64,000 nt of DNA from Ampullaceana balthica (GCA_944989445.1 CALYLW010000016.1:2398505-2462504); one strand, 5' to 3'. Positions 11,652-24,208 are shown, counted from the stretch's first letter. Notes: generated by a model not told the origin, from the letters alone. Translations and numbers: made by a program.

Positions 11652-13748
11652 CTTAATATTTTGTATAGGCCCTTATAGGACTAAATATTTTATATAGGCC
11701 CTTATAGTACTAAATATTTTATATATGCCCTTATATGACTAAATATTTTATATGGGCCCTTATAGTACTCAATATTTTATATGGGCCCATATAGGACTAA
11801 ATATTTTATATAGGCCTTATATGACTAAATATTTTATATGGGCCTTTATAGGAATAAATATTTTATATGGGCCCTTATAGGACTAAATATTTTATATGGG
11901 CCCTTATAGGACTAAATATTTTATATGGGCCCTTATGGGACTAAATATTTTATATACGCCCTTATAGGACTAAATATTTTATATGGGCCCTTATAGGACT
12001 AAATATTTTATATGGCCCTTATAGGACTAAATATTTTATATGGGCATTTATAGGACTAAATATTTTATATATGCCCTAATAGGACTAAATATTTCATATG
12101 GGCCCTTATGGGACTAAATATTTTATATGGGCCCTTATAGGACTAAATATTTTATATGGGCCCTTATGGGACTAAATATTTTATATACGCCCTTATAGGA
12201 CTAAATATTTTATATGGGCCCTTATAGGACTAAATATTTTATATGGCCCTTATAGGACTAAATATTTTATATGGGCATTTATAGGACTAAATATTTTATA
12301 TATGCCCTAATAGGACTAAATATTTTATATGGGCATTTATAGGACTAAATATTTTATATATGCCCTAATAGGACTAAATATTTTATATACGTCCTTATAG
12401 GACTAAATATTTTTATAGGCCCTTATAGGACTAAATATTTTATATATGCCCTTATAGGACTAAATATGTTATATATGCCCTTATAGGACTAAATATTTTA
12501 TATACGCCTTTATAGGACTAAATATTTTATATCGGCCCTTATAGGACTAAATATTTTATATGGGCCCTTATAGGACTAAATATTTTATATGGGCCCTTAT
12601 ATGAATAAATTTTTTATTTGGGCCCTTATAGGACTAAATATTTTATATGGGCCCTTATAGGACTAAATATTTTATATGGCTATTATAGGACTAAATATTT
12701 TATATGGGCCTTTATAGGACTAAATATTTTATATATGCCCTAATAGGACTAAATATTTTATATACGTCCGTATAGGACTAAATATTTTATAGGCCCTTAT
12801 AGGACTAAATATTTTATATATGCCCTTATAGGACTAAATATGTTATATATGCCCTTATAGGACTAAATATTTTATATACGCCTTTATTGGACTAAATATT
12901 TTATATGGGCCCTTATAGGACTAAATATTTTATATATATTTTATTTGGGCCCTTATAGGACTAAATATTTTATATGGGCCCTTATAGGACTAAATATTTT
13001 ATATGGCCCTTATAGGACTAAATATTTTATATGGGCCTTTATAGGACTAAATATTTTATATATGCCCTTATAGGACTAAATATTTTATATACGTCCTTAT
13101 AGGACTAAATATTTTTATAGGCACTTATAGGACTAAATATTTTATATATGCCCTTATAGGACTAAATATGTTTTATATGCCCTTATAGGACTAAATATTT
13201 TATATACGCCTTTATAGGACTAAATATTTTATATGGGCCCTTATAGGACTAAATATTTTATATGGGCCCTTATAGGACTAAATATTTTATATGGGCCTTT
13301 ATAGGACTAAATATTTTTATAGGCCCTTATAGGATTAAATATTTTATATAGGCCCTTATAGGACTAAATATTTTATATGGGCCCTTATAGGACTAACTAT
13401 TTTATATAGGCCGTTATAGGACTAAATATTTTATATAGGCCTTATAGGACTAAATATTTTATATTGGCCCTTATAGGACTAAATAATTTATAGGGGCCCT
13501 TATAGAACTAAATTTTTTATTTGGGCCCTTATAGGACTAAATATTTTATATGGGCCCTTATAGGACTAAATATTTTATATAGGCCCTTTTAGGACTAAAT
13601 ATTTTATATGGTCCTTTATAGGAATAAATATTTGATATGGGCCCTTAATGGAAAAAATATTTTATATGGGCCAGTATAGGACTAAATATTTTATATGGGC
13701 CCTTATAGGACTAAATATTTTATATGGGCCCTTATAGTACTAAATATT
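11652..13748. repeat. 29-bp AT-rich minisatellite, about 72 copies
   Basis: Unit TAGGACTAAATATTTTATAT then GGGCCCTTA. The second part varies as GGGCCC, ACGCC, ATGCCC, GGCATT and so on. A multi-unit block repeats at a 231-bp offset (the TTATGGGACTAAATA variant at 11934 and about 12165), so higher-order duplication occurred. Many units contain the palindrome GGGCCC beside a TATA-rich stretch. Confidence 0.98.
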
Positions 13749-14213
13749 ACACCATTGCAGTGACCAAATGTTTCCTGCAACACCGTTATAGTGACCAAAT
13801 GTTTCCTATAACACCGTTATAGTGACCAAATGTCTCGTATAACACCGTTATAGTGACCAAATGTCTCGTATAACACCGTTATAGTGACCAAATGTCTCGT
13901 ATAACACCGTTATAGTGACCAAATGTGTCCAATAACACCGTTATAGTGACCAAATGTCTCGTATAACACCGTTATAGTGACCAAATGTCTCGTATAACAC
14001 CGTTATAGTGACCAAATGTTTCCTATAACACCGTTATAGTGACCAAATGTTTCCTATAACACCGTTATACTGACCAAATGTTTCCTATAACACCGTTATA
14101 GTGACCACTTGTTTCCTATAACTCCGTTATAGTGACCACATGTTTCCGATAAGACCCTTATAGCGACCAAATGTTTCCCATAACACCGTTATAATGACCA
14201 AATGTTGCCTATC
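13749..14213. repeat. 31-bp minisatellite, 15 copies
   Basis: Unit ACACCGTTATAGTGACCAAA then TGTTTCCTATA. A TGTCTCGTATA subtype is clustered at 13830-13990. It abuts the preceding 29-bp array with no spacer, and its unit aligns with that array's unit (TTATAG-GACTAAATATTT against TTATAGTGACCAAATGTTT). Confidence 0.96.
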
Positions 14214-16241
14214 TGACCTGTTTGGTTCCTCTAGTTAGTCCCGTATTCACTCAGGTGGATAAAGAGTTGGACCTAAATATTAAGGAAATTGGTTTCTGTA
14301 GGTCGATCCGAGAGTTGTGGATTTTCGTAATGGTGACGTAGAAGAGGTTCCGGAATATTGTGTCTATTTATAACTTCATGCATTAAGACTAGTTTATCTG
14401 TACGTTTATCAACACTTGTTATTTGTAACCAAGTATTTCGGCTTCTAAATGCTACAAGTGTTTTATAAGTGATATATAACTTGTTATGACAAAGTTGTGA
14501 TATGCGACTTGTGATATTAAATTTAATGTATGGAAATGATATATGGAACTCGAACTATGTAATTTTCATCAGTTAACTACTCATATAATTGTCTGATTTG
14601 CTGTTATCCGCATCGTTCGCGCAAATTATAAAATTATCTATATCAGGAGCTGTTATGTATTTCATGCATTCCTCCATACTTGAATATCTCGCACAAGCAA
14701 TTTTCCAATTTCAAATATACGACAAGCACAAATAAAATACTCAACAACAACCAACTCAAACACTACATCTTCACCCATATATATATACCACACCCTACCA
14801 ACATCAGCCACCTTTAACTTACACCTCCCATCTTACAACAGCATCCTTACACCAACAACATTACACCAGCCGTCTTACACCAACAATCTCACACCGTGAC
14901 ACCACTGCAACATTCAAAGTAATCAAGACATCAAGGGCAGCAACGGCGCTATAATCAGAATATGATTAATTCGAACCTGTGAGACAATCTGCTGTGAGGC
15001 AGGTCTGGGTGGGAAAAATCCGATTGGTTTTAAATCTGATATGAGGGACTTGTCCCGTGAAACCGATGCTGAAATAATAGCTAGTAATATTAGTTTGGAC
15101 AGATAACAGTGTTGGCTCTGTCTATTCAAGGCAAGTTTGCTTGTCACCGCTCAGATACTTCGTGTGTTGCTTACATGCCAACCGTTTTAGTTCGTACTTA
15201 CAACATCCACTCACGATTTACACTCACAACTTTCACTCACAATTTCCACTCATAACTTCTACGCAGCACCTCCCTGCCCTAATTTACTGCGCATAATATC
15301 ACAGTTTCTTCCTTTCATTTATGATTTGCACCTATGTGTAACCCGCATGACAATAAACTAAATATAACTAATGCCTTAAACATAGTTTCATCTTTGTTAT
15401 TCCTTTATCAACCGTATAAAATAATTAATTTTGTTCGCTCTCTCATTCCATGCATATGGTTTGTTCTGGCCCCTTTCAACCGGGGATTATGTTTCTAAGA
15501 TGAAAGTCGCAGAAAATCTTCAGACTTCTCAAAGCAAAGTTCTCAAAGACCTTCGATTACTGCAGCTGATGGGACAACTTTTCTTTGTTGGAGATTTATT
15601 TTCAATTACAGACAAAAACAATGTGATCCTTTCTTGTCAAAGCTGTAGGGATCAATACCACGTAATGAAAGTTGATTTTAAAAAATAGCATTTGAATATG
15701 CTAAAAAATCTGGACTTGTAACACTGGAACTGTAGCTCTAGATATCACAAGGACAAAATAGCAAATTTATCTTGCAGATTTCTTTATTTATTAAACTTGT
15801 TTGGAAGACATTATGGCCCCTAGAATAGCAAAGTTCTATGTCGATGTTTTTAAAGAAAATGAGTGAAAACTCCTGGGATTTGATCTATGTATCATTCTAT
15901 CATTGTAAAAAAATATGAAAGCTGTATCGTGGGTTAATTTTGCAGGAAGTACAGAATAAGAAGGTTCTAATTCCATAAAGGCCTGCCTAACATCACATTT
16001 TCAAAGGCTGTTATCTGGGTTCGAACCAAAGTCCAACTTGTTGTTCTAATATAGTGTAGTAAGAAGTGTTACAAATTTTACTTTTTCTAAAAATGTTTGA
16101 CTACCTGAACAAATAGAAACCTCAAATCTTGTGAAACTCGCAGATTACGTGGACATCCTGTATCCTGTAGCAATTCCAGATCGTGTAGCCATATCCGGTC
16201 ATGTAGCACTCCCCTATCGTGAAGCACTCTTGGATCGTGTA
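14214..16241. other. About 2 kb of unique sequence, no gene recognised
   Basis: AT-rich with a C-rich patch at 14790-14900 (irregular TTACACCA-type repetition). A frame at 15431-15688, whose best segment is about 15500-15688, lacks an ATG start in good context and any recognised domain. It could be a decayed exon but is not called. Confidence 0.35.
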
Positions 16242-17084
16242 TTTACGGAACTCTATGGTCCGTGCGAGGGCCACGTTAGTGTAGTGTTTACGGAACTCTA
16301 TGGTCCGTGCGAGGGCCACGTTAGTGTAGTGTTTACGGAACTCTATGGTCCGTGCGAGGGCCACGTTAGTGTAGTGTTTACGGAACTCTATGGTCCGTGC
16401 GAGGGCCACGTTAGTGTAGTGTTTACAGAACTCTATGGTCCGTGCGAGGGCCACGTTAGTGTAGTGTTTACGGAACTCTATGGTCCGTGCGAGGGCCACG
16501 TTAGTGTAGTGTTTACGGAACTCTATGGTCCGTGCGAGGGCCACGTTAGTGTAGTGTTTACGGAACTCTATGGTCCGTGCGAGGGCCACGTTAGTGTAGT
16601 GTTTACGGAACTCTATGGTCCGTGCGAGGGCCACGTTAGTGTGGTGTTTACGGAACTCTATGGTCCGTGCGAGGGCCACGTTAGTGTAGTGTTTACGGAA
16701 CTCTGTGGTCCGTGCGAGGGCCACGTTAGTATAGTGTTTACGGAACTCTATGGTCCGTGCGAGGGCCACATTAGTGTAGTGTTTACGGAACTCTATGGTC
16801 CGTGCGAGGGCCACGTTAGTGTAGTGTTTACGGAACTCTGTGGTCCGTGCGAGGGCCACGTTAGTGTAGTGTTTACGGAACTCTATGGTCCGTGCGAGGG
16901 CCACGTTAGTGTAGTGTTTACGGAACTCTATGGTCCGTGCGAGGGCCACGTTAGTGTAGTGTTTACGGAACTCTATGGTCCGTGCGTGGGCCACGTTAGT
17001 GTAGTGTATACGGAACTCTATGGTCCGTGCGAGGGCCACGTTAGTGTAGTGTTTACGGAACTCTATGGTCCGTGCGAGGTCCAA
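16242..17084. repeat. 45-bp CpG-containing minisatellite, about 19 copies, open on both strands
   Basis: Unit TTTACGGAACTCTATGGT then CCGTGCGAGGGCCACG and TTAGTGTAGTG. Copies are nearly identical, with single changes such as CTCTGTGG at about 16703 and 16838 and GCGTGGG at about 16985. The 45-bp period lacks stops on both strands, giving a 333-codon plus frame (15-residue repeat ending YGPCEGHVSVV) and a 320-codon minus frame. GC and CpG content are well above the flanks. The plus frame would need a GTG start, so no gene is called. Confidence 0.98.
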
Positions 17085-17151
17085 GTTTCATCATCGTCTT
17101 GTATTTCGCAAAGCCAATGTTTCACTCCTTAGACACATAAAGAAATTGTAG

Positions 17152-17382
17152 GTAGGTGGATAACATGCACACAGGATATGTTTGAGCTTGGCAAGACGTC
17201 ACAAACCAAACAACGAATGTTTCGGCAAAGAGCCTTCTTTAAGGAGCAAATAGAACAAACATAAATAAAACTAATTTTAAAAAGGAAATTAAAACAAAGT
17301 TGCAGTGAAATCCAGAGCCAAAGATAGCAATGTGACGTAATATCAGGCTCATACATACCCTGTTTGCATGTTATCCATCTAC
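17152..17382. mobile_element. Short element with 30-bp terminal inverted repeats
   Basis: The left end GTAGGTGGATAACATGCA (from 17152) and the right end TGCATGTTATCCATCTAC (to 17382) are imperfect inverted complements over about 30 bp. The 231-bp body holds GAATGTTTCGGCAAAGAG. No transposase frame is present, so it would be a non-autonomous MITE-like element. Target-site duplications are not clear. Confidence 0.6.
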
Positions 17383-18404
17383 TTATCTATAAACCTGATT
17401 GCAATCTCACCCACATTTTGTTCGCTTAAAGTAATTGTAACAGTAACCAAGTAACAAGATGCTAACAGATCGCCCCCATCTTGTACACACTCTCTCACAT
17501 ATCGAATCTGGGGTTCTGATTACGCCGTTAGGGCTGAGTGATTGATGGGTTAAGCTGGTTCGCCAGTCATGCGTGTGAGAGTTGGTTCTATTGGAAATAT
17601 TAGTCATTTTGTTCCGGGCATAATTCTTCGTGTTTTTATCTGTTCATAACTTTGGAATATTCGATGTTCGTCTCTGAAAATAAGGTGGAAATTATAGTGA
17701 AAAATAGAAACTAGACTGAAATGATAAATAAAAGCACCATTTTGAAAATAGATCGTTTAAGAAAGGTGTAGCGGCATAATATTTTTAAAGTTTACTGGTT
17801 TTGATAACGAGCTATTTTTTCAAATCTGAAATGAAGATCATGCTTCTTACGTCGCATCTTTATTCAAATGTTATGTTGAAATATTTTTCGATTTTACAGT
17901 TTTCAATTTTGTTTCCGATGTTGAAATAAAGTCACATGGTTTGTCTAAATCTAAAACAATGGGGAAATTGATGTTTTATTAAATTTTAATGTCTTTTAAT
18001 TTTTAATTTAATTTGTTTCTGAGTGTGTGTTTGTGTGTTTACATTGTCTACCGTGAAAAATGCATTTTTCCGACACGCTCCGTCTATTGTTTAATGTTCA
18101 CAACTATAAATATATTGTACTTCTATTTACTAATTTCAAACTTGAAAACACATGATGAATAATATCAAACATTCTTTAATATATATTTATGTGTTTAAAA
18201 AAATTATTTACAGAACAATGATGGGAACATTCTTACAGATATATATTCTTTTTAACTTTCGTACATATACATTTCTGTGCGTCTTCTAAAAGAAGACAGC
18301 AGACGAACGAATACAAAAAATTACTCAATTTAGCACCTATCCCAGTATTTTAGCGTCATTAGAACAGAAGAACAGTACAGACTTTTTTAGTCGATAGTTA
18401 GAAC
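17383..18404. other. AT-rich unique sequence
   Basis: No gene recognised. The first 200 bp are more balanced and hold a 66-codon minus frame without family signature. The rest is strongly AT-rich. Confidence 0.35.
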
Positions 18405-18445
18405 CAGTGGTTCTCAGCCCTTTTACGGCGCTGAACTCCTTTATT
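18405..18445 (+). mobile_element. hAT-like terminal sequence, fragment
   Basis: CAGTGGTTCTCAGCCC is very close to the terminal inverted repeat common among hAT (Charlie-type) elements. No matching opposite terminus was seen in the next several hundred bases, so this is at most a truncated copy. Confidence 0.4.
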
Positions 18446-18639
18446 TGAAAACATTGCCTGCAGCAACACATCAACTTTAAAACACATTTCCTCATGTTCA
18501 CCATTCTTTCAATCTGATGCTAAATACACAAATGTCAACGAAATTTAAGGTTATTTTATTCTCTGATAGTTACCAATATGAAAGACTATATCCCTAAAGG
18601 CCTTCAGATTTCGCTCTGTAAGACCTTGATGATCAGCAA

Positions 18640-18937
18640 CATCTACATAGTCGTACCAAGTGACACGTTAGTCTTCTCAGTACCATCTACATAGTCGTAC
18701 CAAGTGACACGTTAGTCTTCTCAGTACCATCTACATAGTCGCACCAAGTAACACGTTAGTCTTCTCAGTACCATCTACATAGTCGCACCAAGTAACACGT
18801 TAGTCTTCTCAGTACCATCTACATAGTCGCACCAAGTAACACGTTAGTCTTCTCAGTACCATCTACATAGTCGCACCAAGTAACACGTTAGTCTTCTCAG
18901 TACCATCTATATAGTCGCACCAAGTAACACGTTAGTC
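18640..18937. repeat. 44-bp minisatellite, about 7 copies
   Basis: Unit CATCTACATAGTCGCACCAA then GTAACACGTTAGTCTTCTCAG plus TAC. The first two copies carry CGTACCAAGTGAC and the later ones CGCACCAAGTAAC, giving a left-to-right subtype switch. Confidence 0.95.
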
Positions 18938-19837
18938 ATACCTAATTTCAATATTTGCCAAGAAATCAAAGGCGTGTCTTTTGGTTTTTAGACAAGTGCG
19001 CATTGCCGGCAGTTCGGGTGCCATTTTTTCTCTAACAAAATACTCTCTAATGGGAGAAACAAAACATTTTTATTGTAACATCTATTACCTAACATCAAAG
19101 AAATACTATTATTTTATTATTCATTGCTCAATTAAAATTGAAGTATATTTAACCGACAATATGAGAAATGTATTCATTATTTTATTTGAATAACCTTTAT
19201 GTTTTAAATATTATAATTGACTGTAATAAAACTAATATCGCTGTATTGCCCCAAGGCATTATAAAAAAATCCCTTTAAATTTCAGAAAGTATTATTTTTG
19301 AGTACGCCAGCCGATCTAATGAGTTTATCTTTTAGTTGAGGCACTCTCCATGTCTGGCCTAATCTCGGCCAGAGGGGACTATTGTTGTCACGTTATCAGG
19401 AACAAGAATTTATTACTTCATCCAGTCACTATTTTAAAATTAAAGTTTCGTTATTAGACTAATATAGTTTAAATTTGTAAAAAAAAATATATTAAATGAC
19501 GTCATATAAAATCTTGATTGTTGAAAAATGTGTTACTACCATAGTTTGCTTCCGTTAGTTTTGTATTAATCTTTTTCATCTATGGTTTCATGTTTGTATT
19601 GATTACTTTAACCTTCTCTGATATAATTTTATAACGCAAAAACTGATAAGTAGTTTTCTGTGTCTTGATTGTATGTAATGTGAAAAGTGATTACAACTGG
19701 TTAGTGTGTTCAGCAAACTCATTGTTTGTGATTAGAATTTGATATCTCGTTACGTTATATGTTACAGAGGAACAATGTCAGAAGGGAAGTGTCGACAGAT
19801 AAAGTAATATGAACGAAAACTTACACGTTCATTAAAT
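18938..19837. other. AT-rich unique sequence
   Basis: No gene recognised. A 70-codon frame at 18981-19193 is AT-rich without a known domain. Confidence 0.35.
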
Positions 19838-20498
19838 AGTTCATGTGACACAAACTGTCATCATTTGGACCAAACGTTCATGTGACACAAACTGTCATTA
19901 TTTGGACCAAAAGTTCATGTGACACAAACTGTCATCATTTGGACCAAAAGTTCAAGTGACACAAACTGTCATCATTTGGACCAAAAGTTCATGTGACACA
20001 AACTGTCATCATTTGGACCAAAAGTTCATGTGACACAAACTGTCATCATTTGGACCAAAAGTTCATGTGACACAAACTGTCATCATTTGGACCAAAAGTT
20101 CATGTGACACAAACTGTCATCATTTGGACCAAAAGTTCATGTGACACAAACTGTCATCATTTGGACCAAAAGTTCATGTGACACAAACTGTCATCATTTG
20201 GACCAAAAGTTCATGTGACACAAACTGTCATCATTTGGACCAAAAGTTCAAGTGACACAAACTGTCATCATTTGGACCAAAAGTTCATGTGAAAAAAACT
20301 GTCATCATTTGGACCAAAAGTTCATGTGACACAAACTGTCATCATTTGGACCAAAGGTTCATGTGACACAAACTGTCATCATTTGGACCAAAGGTTCATG
20401 TGACACAAACTGTCATCCATCGGACCAAAAGTTCATGTGACACAAACTGTCATCATTTGGACCAAAGGTTCATGTGACACAAACTGTCATCAATCGGA
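19838..20498. repeat. 37-bp minisatellite, about 18 copies
   Basis: Unit GTTCATGTGACACAAACTG then TCATCATTTGGACCAAAA. Rare variants are TTCAAGTGAC (about 19953 and 20249) and, near the right edge, CCATCGGACC and CAATCGGAC. The edge copies are the most diverged, as expected if growth is internal. Confidence 0.97.
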
Positions 20499-21498
20499 CT
20501 TCAGATATGAATCATCCCTCTTAATAATTATGAGAATCATCTGTTTCAAGGCTGTCAATTGTATACCGGCACCCACCCTACTCTCAATTAATGTTTGGTT
20601 TTCTCTTACATTTCCATCATCTGTGGTACCGTAGTGCTATAGGACCGGGAGATCTCTCCTCACACCCAGGACGTTTCACCCCATTAGTGTAATTTCACCT
20701 CCTCGCAGAGCCGACCGGTGCTCCTGGTAACCTCTAAGAACTGGCTCACCTTCCCCCCCCCCACACACACTTTAGCACGCCCTCCCAGAGGTCCCCTCCT
20801 GACCCCGTTGTGTAGAGAAACTCAATTACCGTTGACCACAGCCTCAGCTTTTAGCCCTCGTGTCCTGGATTAAGTCCTCCTGTTGTGGATTAGACTCTGG
20901 CGGCCCTGGTGTGCAAATGCACTTCTAAGTCTAATAATAACCTGTTGGTTTCCAGTATCTAACACTTGGATTGGCCTCCGTTCATTTGTTTTCATTCGGT
21001 GCGAACAATATGAATTAACTAGTTTGTGCTGCGGCGCCGTGGCGCCTGCGGCGCCCCCTTTTTTTTAAAGGGTGCCTATGGCGCCCACCTTTTTCAAAAG
21101 TTCACTAACTGGTCCTTGTATGATAAATACGTAATATTAAACTTTCTTAAATGTACAAAAAGTATTTTATAATGGTTCTTTATTTTATTTTTTTATTTTT
21201 TTTATTTTTTATGTCAAAAGCCCAAGTAACTTATCCTTGTATGATAAACACGAAATATTCCTGAAAATTAAACAAAGCATTTATATAATAATTTTTACAG
21301 TGCTCATCACCACACGATTTTTAAACTAATTTTAGAAAGCAGCGCACCAAATTACTGCACCAAAAATAACTATTTGAGTCAATCAGCACTGCTTAAAACG
21401 CAAAATTAAAAAAAAAGCAGAGTGATTTCCCTTAGCGTTAGGCGTCAGTGATAATTGAGCGTAAATATATATAGTATTCCAATATTAGTAATTAGAAA
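20499..21498. other. Unique sequence with GGCGCC cluster
   Basis: Pyrimidine-rich to 20880. At 21032-21090 four copies of GGCGCC lie within 60 bp. From 21105 an imperfect 118-bp-spaced duplication (TCCTTGTATGATAAAYACG) occurs. No gene recognised. Confidence 0.4.
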
Positions 21499-22806
21499 TC
21501 TATATATATAAAAATCAAAGTATGTCTGTGTGTGTGTGTGCATGTCCTTTATAGCTGACTAAACCATTCACCCGATCGTCATGAAACTTTTCGAGACTGT
21601 TGAGTAGGCTCCCGGGTTAGTAACTAGCTACTTTTTTTCGAAATGTTACACTCATGGGGCGCCGGGGGCCTATAATGTCATGTTTAGCTTATATGAGCTA
21701 TATAAAAATTAGTTTAAGCGTTATCTACTGTGTTATTTGATGGATCTTAACTAAACTTTGTATATAAAAACTTGATAGCCAGTATTGAAATATTATAGGG
21801 CAATAAACTCCTAATAACCATTCCTTCGGGCCTGGGGCCCAAAATGCCTTTTTTCATAAACTTTTAAGAATGTATTCCCAATTCGTTTATTAACGATCTT
21901 GAAAAATAATGATAAATGCATCCATTATTATCCATATTGAAACGAACAGGTGTTTTGAACTTTATGTCTTTCACAGAATGGGCACTGGGGCCCTAAGTGT
22001 CGTTTTTTGCTTATATGAGCTATATAAAATTTAGTTTATGCGTTAGCTGCTAATTACATGAATGGATCTTAAAAAAACTTTGTATTAAAAAACTTGGTAT
22101 CCCATATTAAAATACTTAAGGGCACTGAACTTTTAATGTCAAATTCTTCGGGGCCGGGGCCCCAAATGTCTTTTTTCGTTAATGTTTAAGATATTTTTCA
22201 CATTCACTTTTTAACGATCTTGAGAAATATATCCATGATGAAAGAAACTGAATTAAAATGAACAGGTTTTTTAAATTGACATCTTGCACCGGATGGGCCC
22301 GGGGGCCACTTGATGTCGTTTATTTTCCCTATATTAGCTATTTACAAAATTAGTTTAAGTGTTAGATACTGCGAAAATAACTGGATTTTGACCAAACTTA
22401 GTATATAAAAACTTTAGAGCCTATATTAAATTACTATAGGGCACTTAACTCCTAATGTCCATTCCCTTGGAGATGGGGGCCCCAAATGTCTTTTTAACTG
22501 AACGTTAATAATTGTATTACCCATTTAATTTTACATGATATTTAGAAATATAGCTTGAATACAATGGCAATGAAAAAATATAAATTATCACTCATTTTGG
22601 GGCCGGGGCCCTTAATATCGTTCTTCTTTTGTAAGCTTTTTAATTATTAATTTATTTATACGTTTGCTATGAAACTTGGACTTGTTTTTTTTGCACACTT
22701 GCGCGAAGGTTTCTGGCATAATTATTTTTAAAACATACCACTTATTGGTTTCTTTAAATTTATTCATTTTTACTGACATCGTTGCAACGCACGACGGGTC
22801 TGCTAG
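21499..22806 (+). mobile_element. Non-autonomous Helitron-like element
   Basis: Begins TCTATATATATAAAAATC directly after an A and ends GACGGGTCTGCTAG directly before a T, the standard Helitron arrangement (5'-TC ... CTRR-3', inserted between A and T). The palindrome CGTTGCAACG lies about 20 bp before the end, where Helitrons keep a hairpin. The 5' region has the GTCTGTGTGTGTGTG stretch frequent in this class. The 1.3-kb body has no Rep/helicase frame. It holds three or four diverged copies of a block of about 300-330 bp (motifs GGGGCC... and GAGCTATATAAAATTAGTTTA near 21700, 22018 and 22330). Confidence 0.85.
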
Positions 22807-23186
22807 TACTATATAGAATTGAATATTTTGTCACAGGGATGTGAAGTTCCTTTGCAGAACAACTGGTATATAAGGTTTAAGTGAGCCTTTGTAATATGAA
22901 TATGTAAGTTTGTCTACGTAATATGTCTTTATCAGAAAGTATAGATTTCTTTCCAATTAAGGTGGCACACGATTCACGTGGAGCAGATTATGTTAACTGA
23001 CCCGAAGAAAAGACTAATAGCCAAGGGCAGTCTGGAGTCGGTTTTCAAATATTGTTGTGTTAATTGTTTAAATTTTTTTTATTGACAACATATTGTCTCT
23101 TGAGATTTTGTTCTTTTAATAACGCTAATGGCACTTATCAATTTTAACACGTCTTTGTAAGATGATACATGCATCAGATGACACGC
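22807..23186. other. AT-rich unique sequence
   Basis: No feature recognised between the Helitron end and the next minisatellite. Confidence 0.35.
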
Positions 23187-23475
23187 ATTGTAACGCTCCC
23201 TGACCTACATTGTAACGCTCCCTGACCTACATTGTAACGCTCCCTGACCTACATTGTAACGCTCCCTGACCTACATTGTAACGCTCCCTGACCTACATTG
23301 TAACGCTCCGTGACCTACATTGTAACGCTACCTGACCTACATTGTCACACTCGTTGACCTAAATTGTCACTCTCGCTGACCTACATTATCAGGTTCACTG
23401 ACCTACATTGCCATGTTCGCTGACCTAAAATTGTCACTCGCTGACCTACATTTTCACGCTGCCTGTCCTACATTT
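23187..23475. repeat. 22-bp minisatellite, about 13 copies
   Basis: Unit ATTGTAACGCTCCCTGACCT plus AC. The first seven copies are nearly perfect; the right third decays (GTCACACTCGTTGACC, ATCAGGTTCACTGACC). Confidence 0.95.
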
Positions 23476-23546
23476 TGACTGTCGCCAAGTTCTGAAGCCG
23501 TTTGCACCATGATTGCTTAGAGTGAAACTCTTTGTCTGACATGTTC

Positions 23547-24208
23547 ATAACATGACATCATCTCAGCTCAATGCTCTAACAATTTTATTGATGTCTGTAT
23601 TATAACATGACATCATCTCAGCTCAATGCTCTAACAATTTTATTGATGTCTGTATTATAACATGACATCATCTCAGCTCAATGCTCTAACAATTTTATTG
23701 ATGTCTGTATTATAACATGACATCATCTCAGTTCAATGCTCTAACAATTTTATTGATGTCTGTATTATAAAATGACATCATCTCAGTTCAATGCTCTAAC
23801 AATTTTATTGATGTCTGTATTATAACATGACATCATCTCAGCTCAATGCTCTAACAATTTTATTGATGTCTGTATTATAACATGACATCATCTCAGCTCA
23901 ATGCTCTAACAATTTTATTGATGTCTGTATTATAACATGACATCATCTCAGCTCAATGCTCTAATAATTTTATTGATGTCTGTATTATAACATGACATCA
24001 TCTCAGCTCAATGCTCTAACAATTTTATTGATGTCTGTATTATAAAATGACATCATCTCAGTTCAATGCTCTAACAATTTTATTGATGTCTGTATTATAA
24101 CATGACATCATCTCAGCTCAATGCTCTAACAATTTTATTGATGTCTGTATTATAACATGACATCATCTCAGCTCAATGCTCTAACAATTTTATTGATGTC
24201 TGTATTAT
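23547..24208. repeat. 55-bp minisatellite, 12 copies
   Basis: Unit AACATGACATCATCTCAG then CTCAATGCTCTAACAATT and TTATTGATGTCTGTATTAT. The variants AAAATGACATC and CAGTTCAATG occur together at about 23770 and again at about 24045, so a block of five units seems to have been copied. Confidence 0.97.

Noticed and set aside
15431..15688. Possible exon (MKVAENLQTSQSKVL region)
   Set aside because: Amino-acid composition looks plausible, but there is no recognised domain, no clear ATG context and no convincing splice sites.
16014..16033. GGGTTCGAACC B-box-like palindrome
   Set aside because: No paired A box upstream and no tRNA fold; likely chance.
16131..17132. 333-codon plus frame with a short unique N-terminal part
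   Set aside because: Needs a GTG start, and an equally long minus frame exists. The unique 5' part has no family match.
17480..17600. tRNA-like or SINE head around GGTTCGCC / ATTCGATAT
   Set aside because: No A box at the right distance and no cloverleaf could be drawn.
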